From Yersinia enterocolitica (GTDB taxonomy: Bacteria; Pseudomonadota; Gammaproteobacteria; Enterobacterales; Enterobacteriaceae): a stretch of 64,000 bases of DNA. A model generated the notes under the pieces. The model was not told the DNA's origin. It saw only the letters and a program-made list of their open reading frames with translations, and ran no database searches. Numbering within the stretch: position 1 is the stretch's first letter; each line of letters starts with the position of its first letter. The stretch spans positions 62,001 to 126,000 of the forward strand of contig NBTC02000002.1 of assembly GCA_002082245.2 (NCBI GenBank). The letters run 5' to 3'. Below, piece after piece: positions 18,001-27,397 of this stretch. A program made the position numbers and the translations under genes.

Positions 18001-18786
18001 ATGGCAGAACCCTCTTTCCCGGTGGTTGCCACAACCGTGCCACTGAGCCTTTCCTTTCGCTGTGAGGCCTTTAATGCCAATACTGAGTTTTTGCCGCATA
18101 CCCATCCTTACGGGCAGTTGATCTGCGTAAAGTCAGGTGTGGTAGCGATGAGTATCGGCGGGCAGCGTTTTCTGGCCCCCCCTGAATTCAGTGTCTGGAT
18201 ACCGGCCGGCATGGAGCACTCCAGCCATAACCGTAAGCCGATGCAATTTCGTGCCATTGATATTGCACCTACGCTGTGTGATGAGTTACCGCTATCAGCT
18301 TGCCTGATTAATGTCAGTCCAATCTTTAATACCATTGTGGAAGATTGCTTCTCCCGTGGTTTATTGATGCCGGAAAGCGAGCAAGATATGCGCTTAGCCC
18401 ACGTATTAATTGATCAACTCAGGTTGTCACCGGTACAACGCACCTATCTGCCCACCTCACAGGATAAATTACTGTCACCTATTCTGGCGGCGCTAGAGCG
18501 CTGCCCGGCGGACAATACCTCGCTGGCGCAGTGGGCTAAGCGGGTCTATACCACCGAGCGGACGTTATCGCGCCGCTGCCAACAAGAACTGGGTATGGTT
18601 TTTAGCGAATGGCGGCAGCGGCTGCGTTTTTTACATGCGATCTCATTGTTAGAAAAGGGCAAAACCGTGCAAAGTGTCGCACTGGATGTTGGGTATAGCT
18701 CCTCATCGGCTTTTATCGCCATGTTCCAGCAAATTGCAGGGACTACGCCGGAGCGTTTTCGTCGCAACAATCCCCTTCATCCTTGA
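18001..18786 (+). CDS. AraC-family transcriptional regulator with cupin domain
   Basis: A 261-residue regulator. The N-terminal cupin sensor holds FLPHTHPYGQLICV and a later HSSHN, metal-type or ligand-binding cupin motifs. The C-terminal AraC DNA-binding domain (about residues 160-255) shows both helix-turn-helix units: WAKRVYTTERTLSRRCQQE and VALDVGYSSSSAFIAMFQ, with TPERFRR at the end. The architecture resembles E. coli NimR, which controls an adjacent exporter. It is divergent from an EamA gene. The last codons (NPLHP and stop) fall in the left end of the tandem intergenic repeat that follows, so the C-terminal tail may be repeat-derived. Confidence 0.88.
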   Translation: MAEPSFPVVATTVPLSLSFRCEAFNANTEFLPHTHPYGQLICVKSGVVAMSIGGQRFLAPPEFSVWIPAGMEHSSHNRKPMQFRAIDIAPTLCDELPLSACLINVSPIFNTIVEDCFSRGLLMPESEQDMRLAHVLIDQLRLSPVQRTYLPTSQDKLLSPILAALERCPADNTSLAQWAKRVYTTERTLSRRCQQELGMVFSEWRQRLRFLHAISLLEKGKTVQSVALDVGYSSSSAFIAMFQQIAGTTPERFRRNNPLHP

Positions 18787-19192
18787 CGCCGCAGGGGTGT
18801 TGGCTATGCTCACGCACCCGAATCACTGACTTGAGTCAGCTCATCGGGATTTATTCGCTTGCCGCCTACCTGCAACGCCAATGATTTTGGGGATCGTCTT
18901 CATCCTGAAGCTGTAGGGGGTTGGCTATGCTCACGCACCCGAATCACTGACTTGAGTCAGCTCGTCGGGATTTATTCGCTTGCCGCCTACCTGCAACGCC
19001 AATGATTTTGGGGATCGTCTTCATCCTGAAGCTGTAGGGGGTTGGCTATGCTCACGCACCCGAATCACTGACTTGAGTCAGCTCATCGGGATTTATTCGC
19101 TTGCCGCCTACCTGCAACGCTAATGATTTTGGGGATCGTCTTCATCCTGAAGCTGTAGGGGGTTGGCTGCAACTCCAACTTCTTTGGGTATA
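18772..19192. repeat. Tandem array of three 121-bp intergenic repeats
   Basis: Three nearly identical units with an exact 121-base period (TTGGCTATGCTCACGCACCC begins at 18800, 18921 and 19042; a fourth, cut unit starts at 19163). Each carries the palindrome core CTGACTTGAGTCAG, flanked by CCCGAATCA and CATCGGGAT. The right end is TTTGGGTATA, like other copies of the family in this window. The array overlaps the last codons of the AraC gene and ends about 50 bases before pdxB. The units differ at only a few positions, which implies recent duplication. Confidence 0.92.
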
Positions 19193-19243
19193 TACTAAGT
19201 CCCTGCTTTTCATCTATAGGGCAGTAAGCTGCCGGAGAATAAA

Positions 19244-20371
19244 GTGAAAATCCTGGTTGATGAGAATATGCCGTACGCAGATGTGCTATTTCGGCGTTTA
19301 GGTGAGGTACAGGCAGTGCCGGGGCGGCCAATCCCCCGTGAAGCACTGGCTAATGCTGACGCACTGATGGTGCGCTCGGTTACCAAAGTGAATGAGGCGT
19401 TGCTGCAAGGTACGTCAATTGGCTTTGTGGGCACGGCAACCGCCGGTACCGACCATGTCGACGATAACTGGCTACAGCAACAGGGAATCGGTTTCTCCGC
19501 AGCTCCCGGTTGTAATGCCATTGCGGTTGTGGAATATGTTTTTTCCGCACTGATGATGATGGCCGAACGTGATGGTTTCCAATTGCGTGACAAAACTGTC
19601 GGTATTATTGGGGTGGGGAATGTCGGGGCCAGATTGAATACCAGGCTACAAGCCCTTGGTGTGCGGACTTTACTGTGCGATCCACCACGAGCAGACAGAG
19701 GTGATAACGACACTTTCTGGCCGCTGGAAAAACTGGTGCGAGAGGCAGATGTTCTCACTTTCCATACGCCGTTGAATAAAACCGGCCCTTATCAAAGCCT
19801 GCACATGGCGGACGATGAATTACTGGCAGCCTTGCCGGATGGCCGTATTCTGATTAATGCCTGCCGCGGAGCCGTGGTGGATAATGCCGCGCTGCTTGGT
19901 GCGTTGGAAAAAGGTAAAAAACTCAGCGTGGTTCTGGATGTATGGGAACCGGAACCGGAATTATCTTTGCCGCTGTTAGGGCGGATTGATATCGGGACGC
20001 CACATATCGCCGGCTATACGCTGGAAGGTAAAGCACGTGGTACCACACAAGTGTTTGAAGCTTTTAGTCAACATCTGGGGCAGCCGCAGTCGGTAGAGCT
20101 AGCTTCTTTATTGCCTCAACCGGAGTTTAGCCACTTGAGACTGAACGGTGCGTTGGATGAAGGCAAATTAAAACGATTGATGCACTTGGTGTATGATGTG
20201 CGCCGCGATGATGCGCCACTGCGCCATGTGGCCGGTATCCCCGGTGAGTTTGATCGGCTGCGTAAGCACTATCAGGAACGCCGTGAGTGGTCATCACTCT
20301 GCGTGCAGTGCGATGATGCTGCCAGTGCTGAACTGTTGCAGAAATTAGGCTTTAGTACACAGTTATTATAA
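19244..20371 (+). CDS. pdxB: Erythronate-4-phosphate dehydrogenase
   Basis: Oxidises 4-phosphoerythronate in the DXP-dependent pathway to pyridoxal 5'-phosphate. The product has 375 residues. The D-isomer-specific 2-hydroxyacid dehydrogenase fold is clear: NAD-binding [12 protein letters not shown], catalytic Arg in [10 protein letters not shown], and the His in [11 protein letters not shown]-terminal PdxB dimerisation domain (about residues 290-375) follows. The start is GTG 19244 with GGAG about 8 bases upstream, giving [13 protein letters not shown]. It heads the pdxB-usg-truA-dedA-accD series as in E. coli. A terminator-like hairpin at 20403-20430 separates it from usg. Confidence 0.97.
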   Translation: MKILVDENMPYADVLFRRLGEVQAVPGRPIPREALANADALMVRSVTKVNEALLQGTSIGFVGTATAGTDHVDDNWLQQQGIGFSAAPGCNAIAVVEYVFSALMMMAERDGFQLRDKTVGIIGVGNVGARLNTRLQALGVRTLLCDPPRADRGDNDTFWPLEKLVREADVLTFHTPLNKTGPYQSLHMADDELLAALPDGRILINACRGAVVDNAALLGALEKGKKLSVVLDVWEPEPELSLPLLGRIDIGTPHIAGYTLEGKARGTTQVFEAFSQHLGQPQSVELASLLPQPEFSHLRLNGALDEGKLKRLMHLVYDVRRDDAPLRHVAGIPGEFDRLRKHYQERREWSSLCVQCDDAASAELLQKLGFSTQLL

Positions 20372-20402
20372 GCGCGGTATAAACGTTAATTTATTGATTG
20401 TC

Positions 20403-20430
20403 AGGCGGTTTTTTACCGCCTTTCTCTTTC
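20403..20430 (+). terminator. Terminator-like hairpin after pdxB
   Basis: Arms AGGCGGT and ACCGCCT around a six-T loop, followed by TTCTCTTTC. It lies about 30 bases after the pdxB stop and before usg, so pdxB and usg may be partly uncoupled. Confidence 0.7.
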
Positions 20431-20492
20431 AATCGATCTTAGTATCTGAATGAACCCTTGTAATTTAATGAACGTTAGTGGAGAAAACCAAC

Positions 20493-21503
20493 ATGTCTGA
20501 CGGCTGGAATATTGCTCTGTTAGGAGCAACGGGCGCAGTAGGTGAAGCTTTGCTGGAGCTGTTAAATGAGCGCCAGTTCCCGGTTGGTGAATTGTATCCG
20601 CTGGCCAGCGAACGCAGCGCCGGTGCTTCTGTGCGCTTTAATGGTAAAAGTTTACTGGTTGAAAATGTTGCTGAATTTGACTGGTCTCAGGCGCAGTTAG
20701 CTTTCTTTGTTGCCGGGCGCGAAGCCTCACAACTCTATGCGGAAGAAGCGGCGAATGCCGGTTGCTTGGTTATCGACAGCAGTGGCCTGTTCGCGATGGA
20801 ACCAGATGTACCGCTGGTGGTGCCAAGTGTGAATCCTCAGGTGCTGGCAGAATATCGCAATCGCAATATTGTGGCGGTAGCCGATAGCCTGACCAGCCAG
20901 TTGCTGACGGCGATTAAACCACTGACGGAACAGGCTGGCTTGTCCCGCGTGCATGTCACTGCATTGATTTCAGCCTCCGCCCATGGCAAGGCCGCTGTGG
21001 ACGATCTGGCCGGTCAAAGTGCCAAGTTGTTAAATGGCATTCCTGCGGAGCCAAGTATCTTCGCCAAACAACTGGCATTTAACGTGTTGCCGTTGCTGGC
21101 TGATGAAGAGGGCAGTGTGCGTGAAGAGCGCCGTCTGGTTGATCAGGTGCGCAAAGTATTGCAAGACGAAGGTCTGCCTATCTCGGTGAGTTGCATTCAA
21201 TCACCGGTATTTTACGGTCAGGCACAAGTGGTTCATCTGGAAGCCTTGCGCCCAATCTCCGCAGATGAAGCGCGCAGCGAACTGGAAAATTGCGAAGATA
21301 TCCAATTATCTGAAGAGGATGATTATCCAACACAGGTCAGTGATGCCTCGGGCAGTGAGGTGCTGAGTATTGGTTGTGTGCGTAATGACTATGGCATTCC
21401 CGAAGTGTTGCAGTTCTGGTCAGTGGCCGACAACATTCGTTTTGGTGGCGCATTGATGGCGATTGAAACGGCGGAGCACCTGTTGCAGGAGCAACTGTAC
21501 TGA
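20493..21503 (+). CDS. usg: USG-1 protein, aspartate-semialdehyde dehydrogenase homologue
   Basis: A 336-residue homologue of aspartate-semialdehyde dehydrogenase with an intact nucleotide-binding start ([18 protein letters not shown]). Where the active enzymes have an Asn-Cys nucleophile motif, this protein reads [11 protein letters not shown], so the catalytic cysteine is missing and dehydrogenase activity is unlikely. The loss is shared with E. coli Usg, so it is a family trait. ATG 20493 with GGAG 10 bases upstream is preferred to the GTG at 20478. The stop TGA overlaps the truA ATG by one base, indicating coupled translation. No function is established. Confidence 0.93.
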   Translation: MSDGWNIALLGATGAVGEALLELLNERQFPVGELYPLASERSAGASVRFNGKSLLVENVAEFDWSQAQLAFFVAGREASQLYAEEAANAGCLVIDSSGLFAMEPDVPLVVPSVNPQVLAEYRNRNIVAVADSLTSQLLTAIKPLTEQAGLSRVHVTALISASAHGKAAVDDLAGQSAKLLNGIPAEPSIFAKQLAFNVLPLLADEEGSVREERRLVDQVRKVLQDEGLPISVSCIQSPVFYGQAQVVHLEALRPISADEARSELENCEDIQLSEEDDYPTQVSDASGSEVLSIGCVRNDYGIPEVLQFWSVADNIRFGGALMAIETAEHLLQEQLY

Positions 21504-22345
21504 TGTCCGAACTCGAGTTGGCTCAGCCACAAGACATAGTGGCTGAAACGGCCGGTATAAAAATTGCGCTGGGTATTGAATATAACGGCAGCCGCTATTT
21601 CGGCTGGCAACGGCAGTTGGAGGTTGCCAGTGTGCAGGCTTGTTTGGAGGCTGCCTTGTCAAAAGTTGCCGATGAATCCATTGGCGTATTTTGTGCTGGG
21701 CGCACTGATGCTGGTGTACATGCCACCGGGCAGGTGGTGCATTTTGTCACCTCGGCGGTGCGTAAAGATGCCGCCTGGACGATGGGGGTCAATAGCCATT
21801 TACCTCCAGATATCGCCGTACGCTGGATAAAAACAGTGGATGACGATTTTCACGCCCGTTTCAGCGCTACTGCCCGCCGTTATCGCTATATCATCTTTAA
21901 CCATCGCTATCGTCCAGCGGTGTTGGCGCAAGGGGTAACCCATTGCTACCTGCCGCTGGATGCTGAAAAAATGGAACGAGCGGCGCAATGTTTACTCGGC
22001 GAGAATGATTTTACCTCGTTTCGTGCGATACAGTGCCAGTCGCGTACCCCATGGCGAAATGTAAAACATGTCAAAGTTACCCGACATGGCGCGTATATCG
22101 TGGTAGATATCAAGGCCAACGCTTTTGTTCATCATATGGTGCGTAATATTGTTGGTAGCTTGATTGAGATTGGCTGTGGTAATCAGGATGTCAACTGGAT
22201 GGCCCAGTTGCTGGCACTGAAAGACCGATCACGTGCTGCGGCAACAGCGAAAGCCGAAGGGTTGTATTTAGTCGCGGTTGATTACCCCGAACGCTTTGCG
22301 CTACCAACAGCGCCAATGGGACCCCTTTTTTTGGCAGACGACTGA
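21503..22345 (+). CDS. truA: tRNA pseudouridine(38-40) synthase
   Basis: Converts uridines 38-40 in the anticodon arm of many tRNAs to pseudouridine. The catalytic aspartate is in [15 protein letters not shown], and [15 protein letters not shown] is conserved. The length is 280 residues; the N terminus is about 15 residues longer than the E. coli protein, before the conserved [18 protein letters not shown]. The ATG overlaps the usg stop codon (TGATG). Confidence 0.97.
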   Translation: MSELELAQPQDIVAETAGIKIALGIEYNGSRYFGWQRQLEVASVQACLEAALSKVADESIGVFCAGRTDAGVHATGQVVHFVTSAVRKDAAWTMGVNSHLPPDIAVRWIKTVDDDFHARFSATARRYRYIIFNHRYRPAVLAQGVTHCYLPLDAEKMERAAQCLLGENDFTSFRAIQCQSRTPWRNVKHVKVTRHGAYIVVDIKANAFVHHMVRNIVGSLIEIGCGNQDVNWMAQLLALKDRSRAAATAKAEGLYLVAVDYPERFALPTAPMGPLFLADD

Positions 22346-22453
22346 TTTCTCTACATTGATGAGTGAGGTCGCCTTGGGCTAAGGAATACCTAAGGAAGTT
22401 CAGCTAATCTCACTCACTCAAAGCACAAGTATGTTTACCATTTGAGAGTATTT

Positions 22454-23116
22454 ATGGAATTTATACGTTTCGTTATTGATTTTATTTTGCATATTGATGT
22501 CCATCTGGCGGAGCTGGTGGCGCAGTATGGGGTTTGGGTTTACGCCATTTTATTCCTGATCTTATTCTGTGAAACTGGTCTGGTGGTGACGCCGTTCCTG
22601 CCAGGAGATTCTTTGCTGTTTGTGGCCGGTGCGTTGGCAGCATTACCGTCCAATGATATCAATGTGCACATTATGGTGGCACTGATGGTTACCGCCGCTA
22701 TTTTGGGCGATGCTATTAACTACACCATTGGACGGGTGTTCGGAGAGAAACTATTCAGTAACCCGGACTCCAAAATTTTCCGCCGCAGCTATCTGGAAAA
22801 AACCCATCAGTTCTACGAAAAACATGGCGGTAAAGCGATTGTTTTGGCACGTTTTGTCCCGATTATCCGCACTTTTGCGCCGTTTGTCGCCGGAATGGGT
22901 AAAATGTCTTATCGCCACTTTGCGGCTTATAACGTGATTGGGGCGTTGGTATGGGTACTGTTATTCACCTATGCTGGTTATCTGTTTGGTAACGTACCTA
23001 TCGTGCAGAACAATCTGAAATTGCTAATTGTTGCCATTATTGTGGTGTCAATTTTGCCGGGTGTATTTGAGGTATGGCGGCATCGGCGCGCGCAATCACG
23101 GCAAAAAAATCAGTAA
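22454..23116 (+). CDS. dedA: DedA family inner membrane protein
   Basis: A 220-residue inner membrane protein of the DedA/SNARE-associated family, which is linked to membrane homeostasis and polyprenyl-phosphate or lipid flipping. Key features are [17 protein letters not shown] near residue 40, [13 protein letters not shown], and the conserved [19 protein letters not shown] with the essential Arg residues. ATG 22454 starts [10 protein letters not shown]; the TTG at 22442 would add four residues. It stands between truA and accD as in E. coli. Confidence 0.95.
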   Translation: MEFIRFVIDFILHIDVHLAELVAQYGVWVYAILFLILFCETGLVVTPFLPGDSLLFVAGALAALPSNDINVHIMVALMVTAAILGDAINYTIGRVFGEKLFSNPDSKIFRRSYLEKTHQFYEKHGGKAIVLARFVPIIRTFAPFVAGMGKMSYRHFAAYNVIGALVWVLLFTYAGYLFGNVPIVQNNLKLLIVAIIVVSILPGVFEVWRHRRAQSRQKNQ

Positions 23117-23347
23117 AAACGTTACCTAAGCCGTGGGTTCGACCAGTTTTTTATCTACACTGTCGAGCCAATATGGTTTAATGAGTGACATTTATGGTCT
23201 GTTCCTGCGGACAACCCGAGTTCCAGTGCCTTAGCCACGTTGTAATGGCGTGTATCTCAGGCATTTTTTGTTGGGATGTTTTCAGGGAGATGGTTAAAGC
23301 ATGAACAGCGGACTGGCAACAGCCAGGTTCAAACAGAAAGGTCATCG

Positions 23348-24259
23348 ATGAGCTGGATTGAACGAATTCTTAACAAAAGCAATATTACACAAACCCGTAA
23401 AGCGAGTATTCCTGAAGGGGTGTGGACGAAATGTGACAGTTGCGGTCAGGTGCTTTACCGTGCCGAGTTAGAGCGTAATCTAGAAGTTTGTCCTAAGTGT
23501 GATCACCATATGCGTATGACAGCCCGTGCACGGTTACATATGCTACTGGATGCAGGCAGTGAAGTTGAATTGGGTAGCGAACTGGAGCCGAAGGATATCC
23601 TGAAATTCAAGGATTCCAAAAAGTATAAAGATCGCATTTCTGCCGCACAAAAAGATACCGGCGAAAAAGACGCTTTGGTTGCCATGAAAGGGACCTTACA
23701 AGGGATGCCGATCGTTGCCGCTTCATTTGAATTTGCCTTTATGGGTGGGTCAATGGCGTCAGTGGTGGGTGCCCGTTTTGTGCGTGCAGTTGAGCAGGCG
23801 CTGGAAGATAATTGCCCGTTGGTGTGCTTCTCCTCCAGTGGTGGTGCTCGTATGCAGGAAGCATTGATGTCACTGATGCAGATGGCAAAAACCAGTGCTG
23901 CTCTGGCTAAAATGCAAGAGCGTGGCTTGCCGTACATTTCTGTGCTGACGGATCCTACCATGGGTGGTGTCTCCGCCAGTCTGGCAATGTTGGGTGATAT
24001 CAATATCGCAGAACCAAAAGCCTTAATCGGTTTTGCTGGTCCACGGGTTATTGAGCAAACCGTTCGGGAAAAACTGCCGCCGGGCTTCCAGCGCAGTGAG
24101 TTCTTGATTGAAAAAGGCGCTATCGACATGATCGTTCGCCGCCCGGTGATGCGTCAGACAATTGCCAGCATCTTGTCTAAATTAACGCATCAGCCACAAC
24201 CCAGTGTGATTGAGAGTAAAGCCGATACTGCTCAGGCGGATAATCAGGCCGAAGCCTGA
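23348..24259 (+). CDS. accD: Acetyl-CoA carboxylase carboxyltransferase subunit beta
   Basis: With AccA forms the carboxyltransferase that moves carboxyl from biotin-BCCP to acetyl-CoA, giving malonyl-CoA. The 303-residue product begins [12 protein letters not shown]. An N-terminal zinc ribbon has Cys 29, 32, 48 and 51, and the crotonase-like core contains [20 protein letters not shown] and [16 protein letters not shown] 23348 has AAGG about 11 bases upstream; a longer reading frame upstream has no family similarity. The last 20 residues are acidic and low in complexity. A hairpin follows at 24270-24296. Confidence 0.98.
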   Translation: MSWIERILNKSNITQTRKASIPEGVWTKCDSCGQVLYRAELERNLEVCPKCDHHMRMTARARLHMLLDAGSEVELGSELEPKDILKFKDSKKYKDRISAAQKDTGEKDALVAMKGTLQGMPIVAASFEFAFMGGSMASVVGARFVRAVEQALEDNCPLVCFSSSGGARMQEALMSLMQMAKTSAALAKMQERGLPYISVLTDPTMGGVSASLAMLGDINIAEPKALIGFAGPRVIEQTVREKLPPGFQRSEFLIEKGAIDMIVRRPVMRQTIASILSKLTHQPQPSVIESKADTAQADNQAEA

Positions 24260-24269
24260 TTATCCACGC

Positions 24270-24303
24270 GGGCATCACCCTGATAAGGTGATGCCCGGTT
24301 GTT
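24270..24303 (+). terminator. Hairpin after accD, probable terminator
   Basis: A ten-base-pair stem GGGCATCACC/GGTGATGCCC with a seven-base loop, followed by the T-rich GGTTGTTGT. It starts 11 bases after the accD stop. The missing clean T run makes it a weak terminator or an mRNA-stabilising hairpin. Confidence 0.65.
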
Positions 24304-24350
24304 GTGCATTGTCGCAACTTAAGCTTTATAGCTTTAAAAAAGAAAATATT

Positions 24351-24623
24351 TACCCAAAATAATTTGAGTTGCAGGAAGGCGGCAATTGAGTGACAACTTG
24401 GTTGTAAACCATGTTGAACATCGCTTGCGCTGGCCCGCAGGGTGAGTCTCATTAGAGGCTCATAATCCTGATGAGTTGACGCTAGTCATTGATTCGGGTG
24501 ACAAATCGGTCAGGAACCGATTTGAACGCTGCTTGCAGCGGCCTCGCAGAGGCGAGGTCCATGGACGGGGGCCGAGCAACGAAAGCAGTCAACGCACATG
24601 CAGCTTGAAGTATGATGGGTATA
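24351..24623. repeat. Composite intergenic repeat with nested hairpins, between accD and folC
   Basis: Begins TACCCAAAATAATTTGAG and ends GATGGGTATA, inverted ends of the repeat family. The inner part shares GCTTGCGCTGGCCCGCAGGG with copy 1. An additional segment holds three consecutive hairpins: AAATCGGT/ACCGATTT (about 24502-24522), GCTGC/GCAGC, and GCCTCGC/GCGAGG. The element ends 20 bases before the folC start, so it is probably transcribed as part of the folC leader. The equivalent E. coli gap is much shorter. Confidence 0.75.
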
Positions 24624-24642
24624 AAGGCCAGTGACGGGACTC

Positions 24643-25911
24643 ATGAAAAACCATCAAATTCCCCAAGCCACGTCGCCTTTGGCCGCGTGGCTTTACTATC
24701 TTGAACGTTTGCACTCTCAACCAATCGAGTTGGGTCTGGAACGTGTTAAACAGGTTGCTGAGCGTTTGGATCTGCTTAACCCTGCCCCAAAAGTCTTCAC
24801 CGTTGCCGGTACTAATGGCAAAGGCACCACCTGTTGTACCCTGGAATCAATTTTACTTGCAGCGGGTCTGCGGGTCGGGGTTTACAGCTCACCTCACCTT
24901 TTGCGTTACACCGAGCGAGTCCGTATTCAGGGGCAAGAACTGTCTGAGGCTGAACACAGCCACTCTTTTGCTCAAATTGAAGCCGGGCGCGCGGGTATAT
25001 CACTGACTTACTTCGAATTTGGCACCTTATCTGCGCTGCAATTATTTAAGCAGGCTAAACTTGATGTAGTGATTCTGGAAGTGGGGCTGGGTGGACGTTT
25101 GGATGCGACCAATATAGTCGATTCTGATGTTGCGGCTATTACCAGTATTGCCATAGACCATACTGACTGGTTGGGCTTCGATCGAGAAAGCATTGGCCGC
25201 GAGAAGGCTGGTGTTTTCCGTGCGGGGAAACCTGCCGTGGTTGGCGAACCGGATATGCCGCAGTCGATTGCCGATGTTGCGGCGCAATTGGGGGCACAAC
25301 TGTATCGCCGTGATGACGCATGGCGGTTTAGCCAACAACAGCCAGGTGAAAAACAAGAAAATGCCTGGGATTGGCAGTGTGGCAACCATCATTGGACCAA
25401 TCTACCCTTACCAAACGTACCTTTGGCAAATGCGGCGACAGCTTTGGCCGTATTGCACTATTCTGGCCTGCCTTTAAGCGATAAGGTTATTCGCCAGGGC
25501 TTGTTGGCTGCCAGTTTGCCAGGGCGTTTTCAGGTTGTCAGTGAGCAACCACTGCTGATTTTGGATGTAGCCCATAACCCGCATGCAGCACGTTATCTCA
25601 CCGACAGGCTGGCTCGATTGCCAAAACACGGTAAAGTACGGGCTGTGGTAGGTATGCTATCAGATAAAGATATCGGCGGGACGCTGGCCTGTTTATCTGA
25701 ACAAGTCGATGAATGGTACTGCGCGCCGCTTGAAGGGCCGCGTGGGGCGACGGCGGAGCAATTAGCCGAGCATTTGGAGTTATCACGCCAGTTTAGCGAT
25801 GTAGAAACGGCCTGGCGTCAGGCTATGTTGGATGCAAAACCACAGGATGTGGTTATTGTCTGTGGTTCTTTCCATACTGTCGCTCATGTGATGGCTGTAT
25901 TGGATTTATGA
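24643..25911 (+). CDS. folC: Dihydrofolate synthase/folylpolyglutamate synthase
   Basis: Adds glutamate to dihydropteroate and then to folates, using ATP. The product has 422 residues. The Mur-ligase fold shows the P-loop TVAGTNGKGTTCCTLE, HLLRYTERVRIQG, the VILEVGLGGRLDATN metal-binding stretch and DVAHNPHAARYL near the middle of the C-terminal domain. ATG 24643 (MKNHQIPQATSP) is aligned with the E. coli start; an in-frame GTG at 24631 is possible. It follows a long repeat-containing gap after accD and is followed by dedD 54 bases later. Confidence 0.96.
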   Translation: MKNHQIPQATSPLAAWLYYLERLHSQPIELGLERVKQVAERLDLLNPAPKVFTVAGTNGKGTTCCTLESILLAAGLRVGVYSSPHLLRYTERVRIQGQELSEAEHSHSFAQIEAGRAGISLTYFEFGTLSALQLFKQAKLDVVILEVGLGGRLDATNIVDSDVAAITSIAIDHTDWLGFDRESIGREKAGVFRAGKPAVVGEPDMPQSIADVAAQLGAQLYRRDDAWRFSQQQPGEKQENAWDWQCGNHHWTNLPLPNVPLANAATALAVLHYSGLPLSDKVIRQGLLAASLPGRFQVVSEQPLLILDVAHNPHAARYLTDRLARLPKHGKVRAVVGMLSDKDIGGTLACLSEQVDEWYCAPLEGPRGATAEQLAEHLELSRQFSDVETAWRQAMLDAKPQDVVIVCGSFHTVAHVMAVLDL

Positions 25912-25965
25912 CAGCCTGAATTTGTGACAACTTGAGTTTATCAAGGCATTGAATTGGGAGTGCGA

Positions 25966-26685
25966 GTGGCAAGTAAGTTCCAGAACCGTTTAGTCGGGAC
26001 CATAATTCTGGTGGCGTTAGGCGTGATTGTGCTGCCGGGGCTACTGGATGGTAAAAAGAAGCATTATGAGGATGAGTTCGCCGCTATCCCATTAGTGCCA
26101 AAACCAGGTGATAGTCAGGAGATCGATGCGGTTGGTCCGGTCAGTCAACCTCTGCCTATTGCTCCACCGGAAGGTGCGGCGCAAGCCGTGGATGTCCCCA
26201 AAGATGATTCCGCCTCTCAGGCTGCTAATGATGCTGGTAACCCTCCGTCTGAACCGACTATCGTGGCACCGCCAGTGATACAGAGTAAGCCGGTTGAGGT
26301 GAAACCTGTTGAGAAGAAACCGGTTGAGGTCAAACCGCTACCGGTAGAGAAAAAACCGCAGGAAGTAAAACCTAAACCTGAGGTTAAACCGGACGTTCAG
26401 CCGGAAACTAAACCGGTCACAGAAGAAAAAGCACCGGTAGGGCAGGCTTATGTCGTCCAACTGGGCGCGTTGAAAAACGCAGCTAAAGTGAATGAAATCG
26501 TGGCGACGCTGCGCTTGTCAGGTCATCGGGCGTTTACGGTGCCTACAACGCCGGTTCAAGGCCAAATAACCCGTGTGTATGTCGGGCCAGATGCGTCAAA
26601 ACAAAAATTGCAATCTGCGCTGCCAGAGCTTAATTCATTAAGCGGCCTGAATGGGCAAGTTAAGCCCTATGGCACGGCGCGTTAA
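25966..26685 (+). CDS. dedD: Cell division protein DedD (SPOR domain)
   Basis: A bitopic inner membrane protein that binds denuded septal glycan and helps cell constriction. The 239 residues contain an N-terminal membrane helix (LVGTIILVALGVIVLPGLL), a long periplasmic spacer rich in Pro, Lys, Glu and Val with repeated PVEVKP/VEKKP units (about residues 105-150), and a C-terminal SPOR domain starting at QAYVVQLGALKNAAKV. GTG 25966 gives the E. coli-like start ASKFQNRLVG; GGGAG lies 6-10 bases upstream. The repeated spacer codons are likely to vary in number between strains. Confidence 0.95.
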   Translation: MASKFQNRLVGTIILVALGVIVLPGLLDGKKKHYEDEFAAIPLVPKPGDSQEIDAVGPVSQPLPIAPPEGAAQAVDVPKDDSASQAANDAGNPPSEPTIVAPPVIQSKPVEVKPVEKKPVEVKPLPVEKKPQEVKPKPEVKPDVQPETKPVTEEKAPVGQAYVVQLGALKNAAKVNEIVATLRLSGHRAFTVPTTPVQGQITRVYVGPDASKQKLQSALPELNSLSGLNGQVKPYGTAR

Positions 26686-26801
26686 GATTTATGCCGAGAG
26701 TTAAGATATCAGGGTGTACGGGGTTTTTGAGCTAAGTTTGTGCGGCGATTGTTGTTTTTAAAATCGCCGCACTTTAATTTGTCGCGGGTAAGAATTCCCC
26801 T

Positions 26802-26817
26802 ACGCAAACGTTTTCTT
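26802..26817. promoter_or_regulatory. PurR operator before cvpA-purF
   Basis: ACGCAAACGTTTTCTT matches the PurR operator consensus (ACGCAAACGTTTNCNT). It lies about 60 bases before cvpA, as in E. coli, where PurR with hypoxanthine or guanine represses the operon. Confidence 0.9.
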
Positions 26818-26875
26818 TTTCTGTTAGAATTCGCCGCGAACAGGATGCAGCGGCGATTTCGTCATTGGAATAGTC

Positions 26876-27385
26876 ATGGTCTGGATTGATTACGTCATTA
26901 TAGGGATTATCGGATTTTCTGCATTGGTCAGCTTAATCCGGGGTTTTGTCCGTGAAGCATTGTCACTTGTAACATGGGGATGTGCGTTTTTTGTTGCCAG
27001 CCATTTTTACACTTACCTTGCTGTCTATTTCACGCGTTTTGAAGATGAAGTAGTTCGCAACGGAATTGCCATCGGCATTTTGTTCATCGCGACATTGATC
27101 GTCGGGGCTATTGTTAACTATGTGATTGGTTCGTTGGTTGAACGTACTGGTTTATCAGGAACTGACAGGGTGCTGGGTGTCTGTTTTGGCGCGCTGCGAG
27201 GTGTTCTGATAGTCTCTGCCATGCTGTTCTTTCTGGATACGTTTACCGGCTTCTCACAGAGTGTTGACTGGAAACAGTCACAATTAATCCCGCAGTTCAG
27301 TTATATAATCAGGTGGTTCTTTGACTACCTGCAGAGCACGTCGAGTTTCTTACCGAATCAATTACCGATTCGGAGCGGCTTATGA
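26876..27385 (+). CDS. cvpA: Colicin V production protein CvpA
   Basis: A 169-residue inner membrane protein with four hydrophobic helices (starting WIDYVIIGIIGFSALVSLIRGF). It is required for colicin V export in E. coli and for envelope stress tolerance. It is the first gene of the PurR-regulated cvpA-purF operon, 12 bases before purF. The motif GFVREALSLVTWG and LIVGAIVNYVIGSLVERTGLSGTDRVLG are typical of the family. ATG 26876 agrees with the family start MVWIDY. Confidence 0.96.
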   Translation: MVWIDYVIIGIIGFSALVSLIRGFVREALSLVTWGCAFFVASHFYTYLAVYFTRFEDEVVRNGIAIGILFIATLIVGAIVNYVIGSLVERTGLSGTDRVLGVCFGALRGVLIVSAMLFFLDTFTGFSQSVDWKQSQLIPQFSYIIRWFFDYLQSTSSFLPNQLPIRSGL

Positions 27386-27397
27386 GGAAAAGACAAC

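Noticed and set aside
18772..19192. Regular tandem repeats considered as a CRISPR array
   Set aside because: The whole 121-base unit is repeated, with no variable spacers; CRISPR repeats are much shorter and spacers differ.
19210..19758. 182-codon minus-strand frame at the pdxB start
   Set aside because: Overlaps pdxB antisense and the repeat; Ser/Pro/Arg-rich shadow composition.
23503..24129. 208-codon open frame antisense to accD
   Set aside because: A shadow of a GC-rich conserved gene; no ribosome site, low plausibility composition (rich in Ser, Ala, Pro), fully inside accD.
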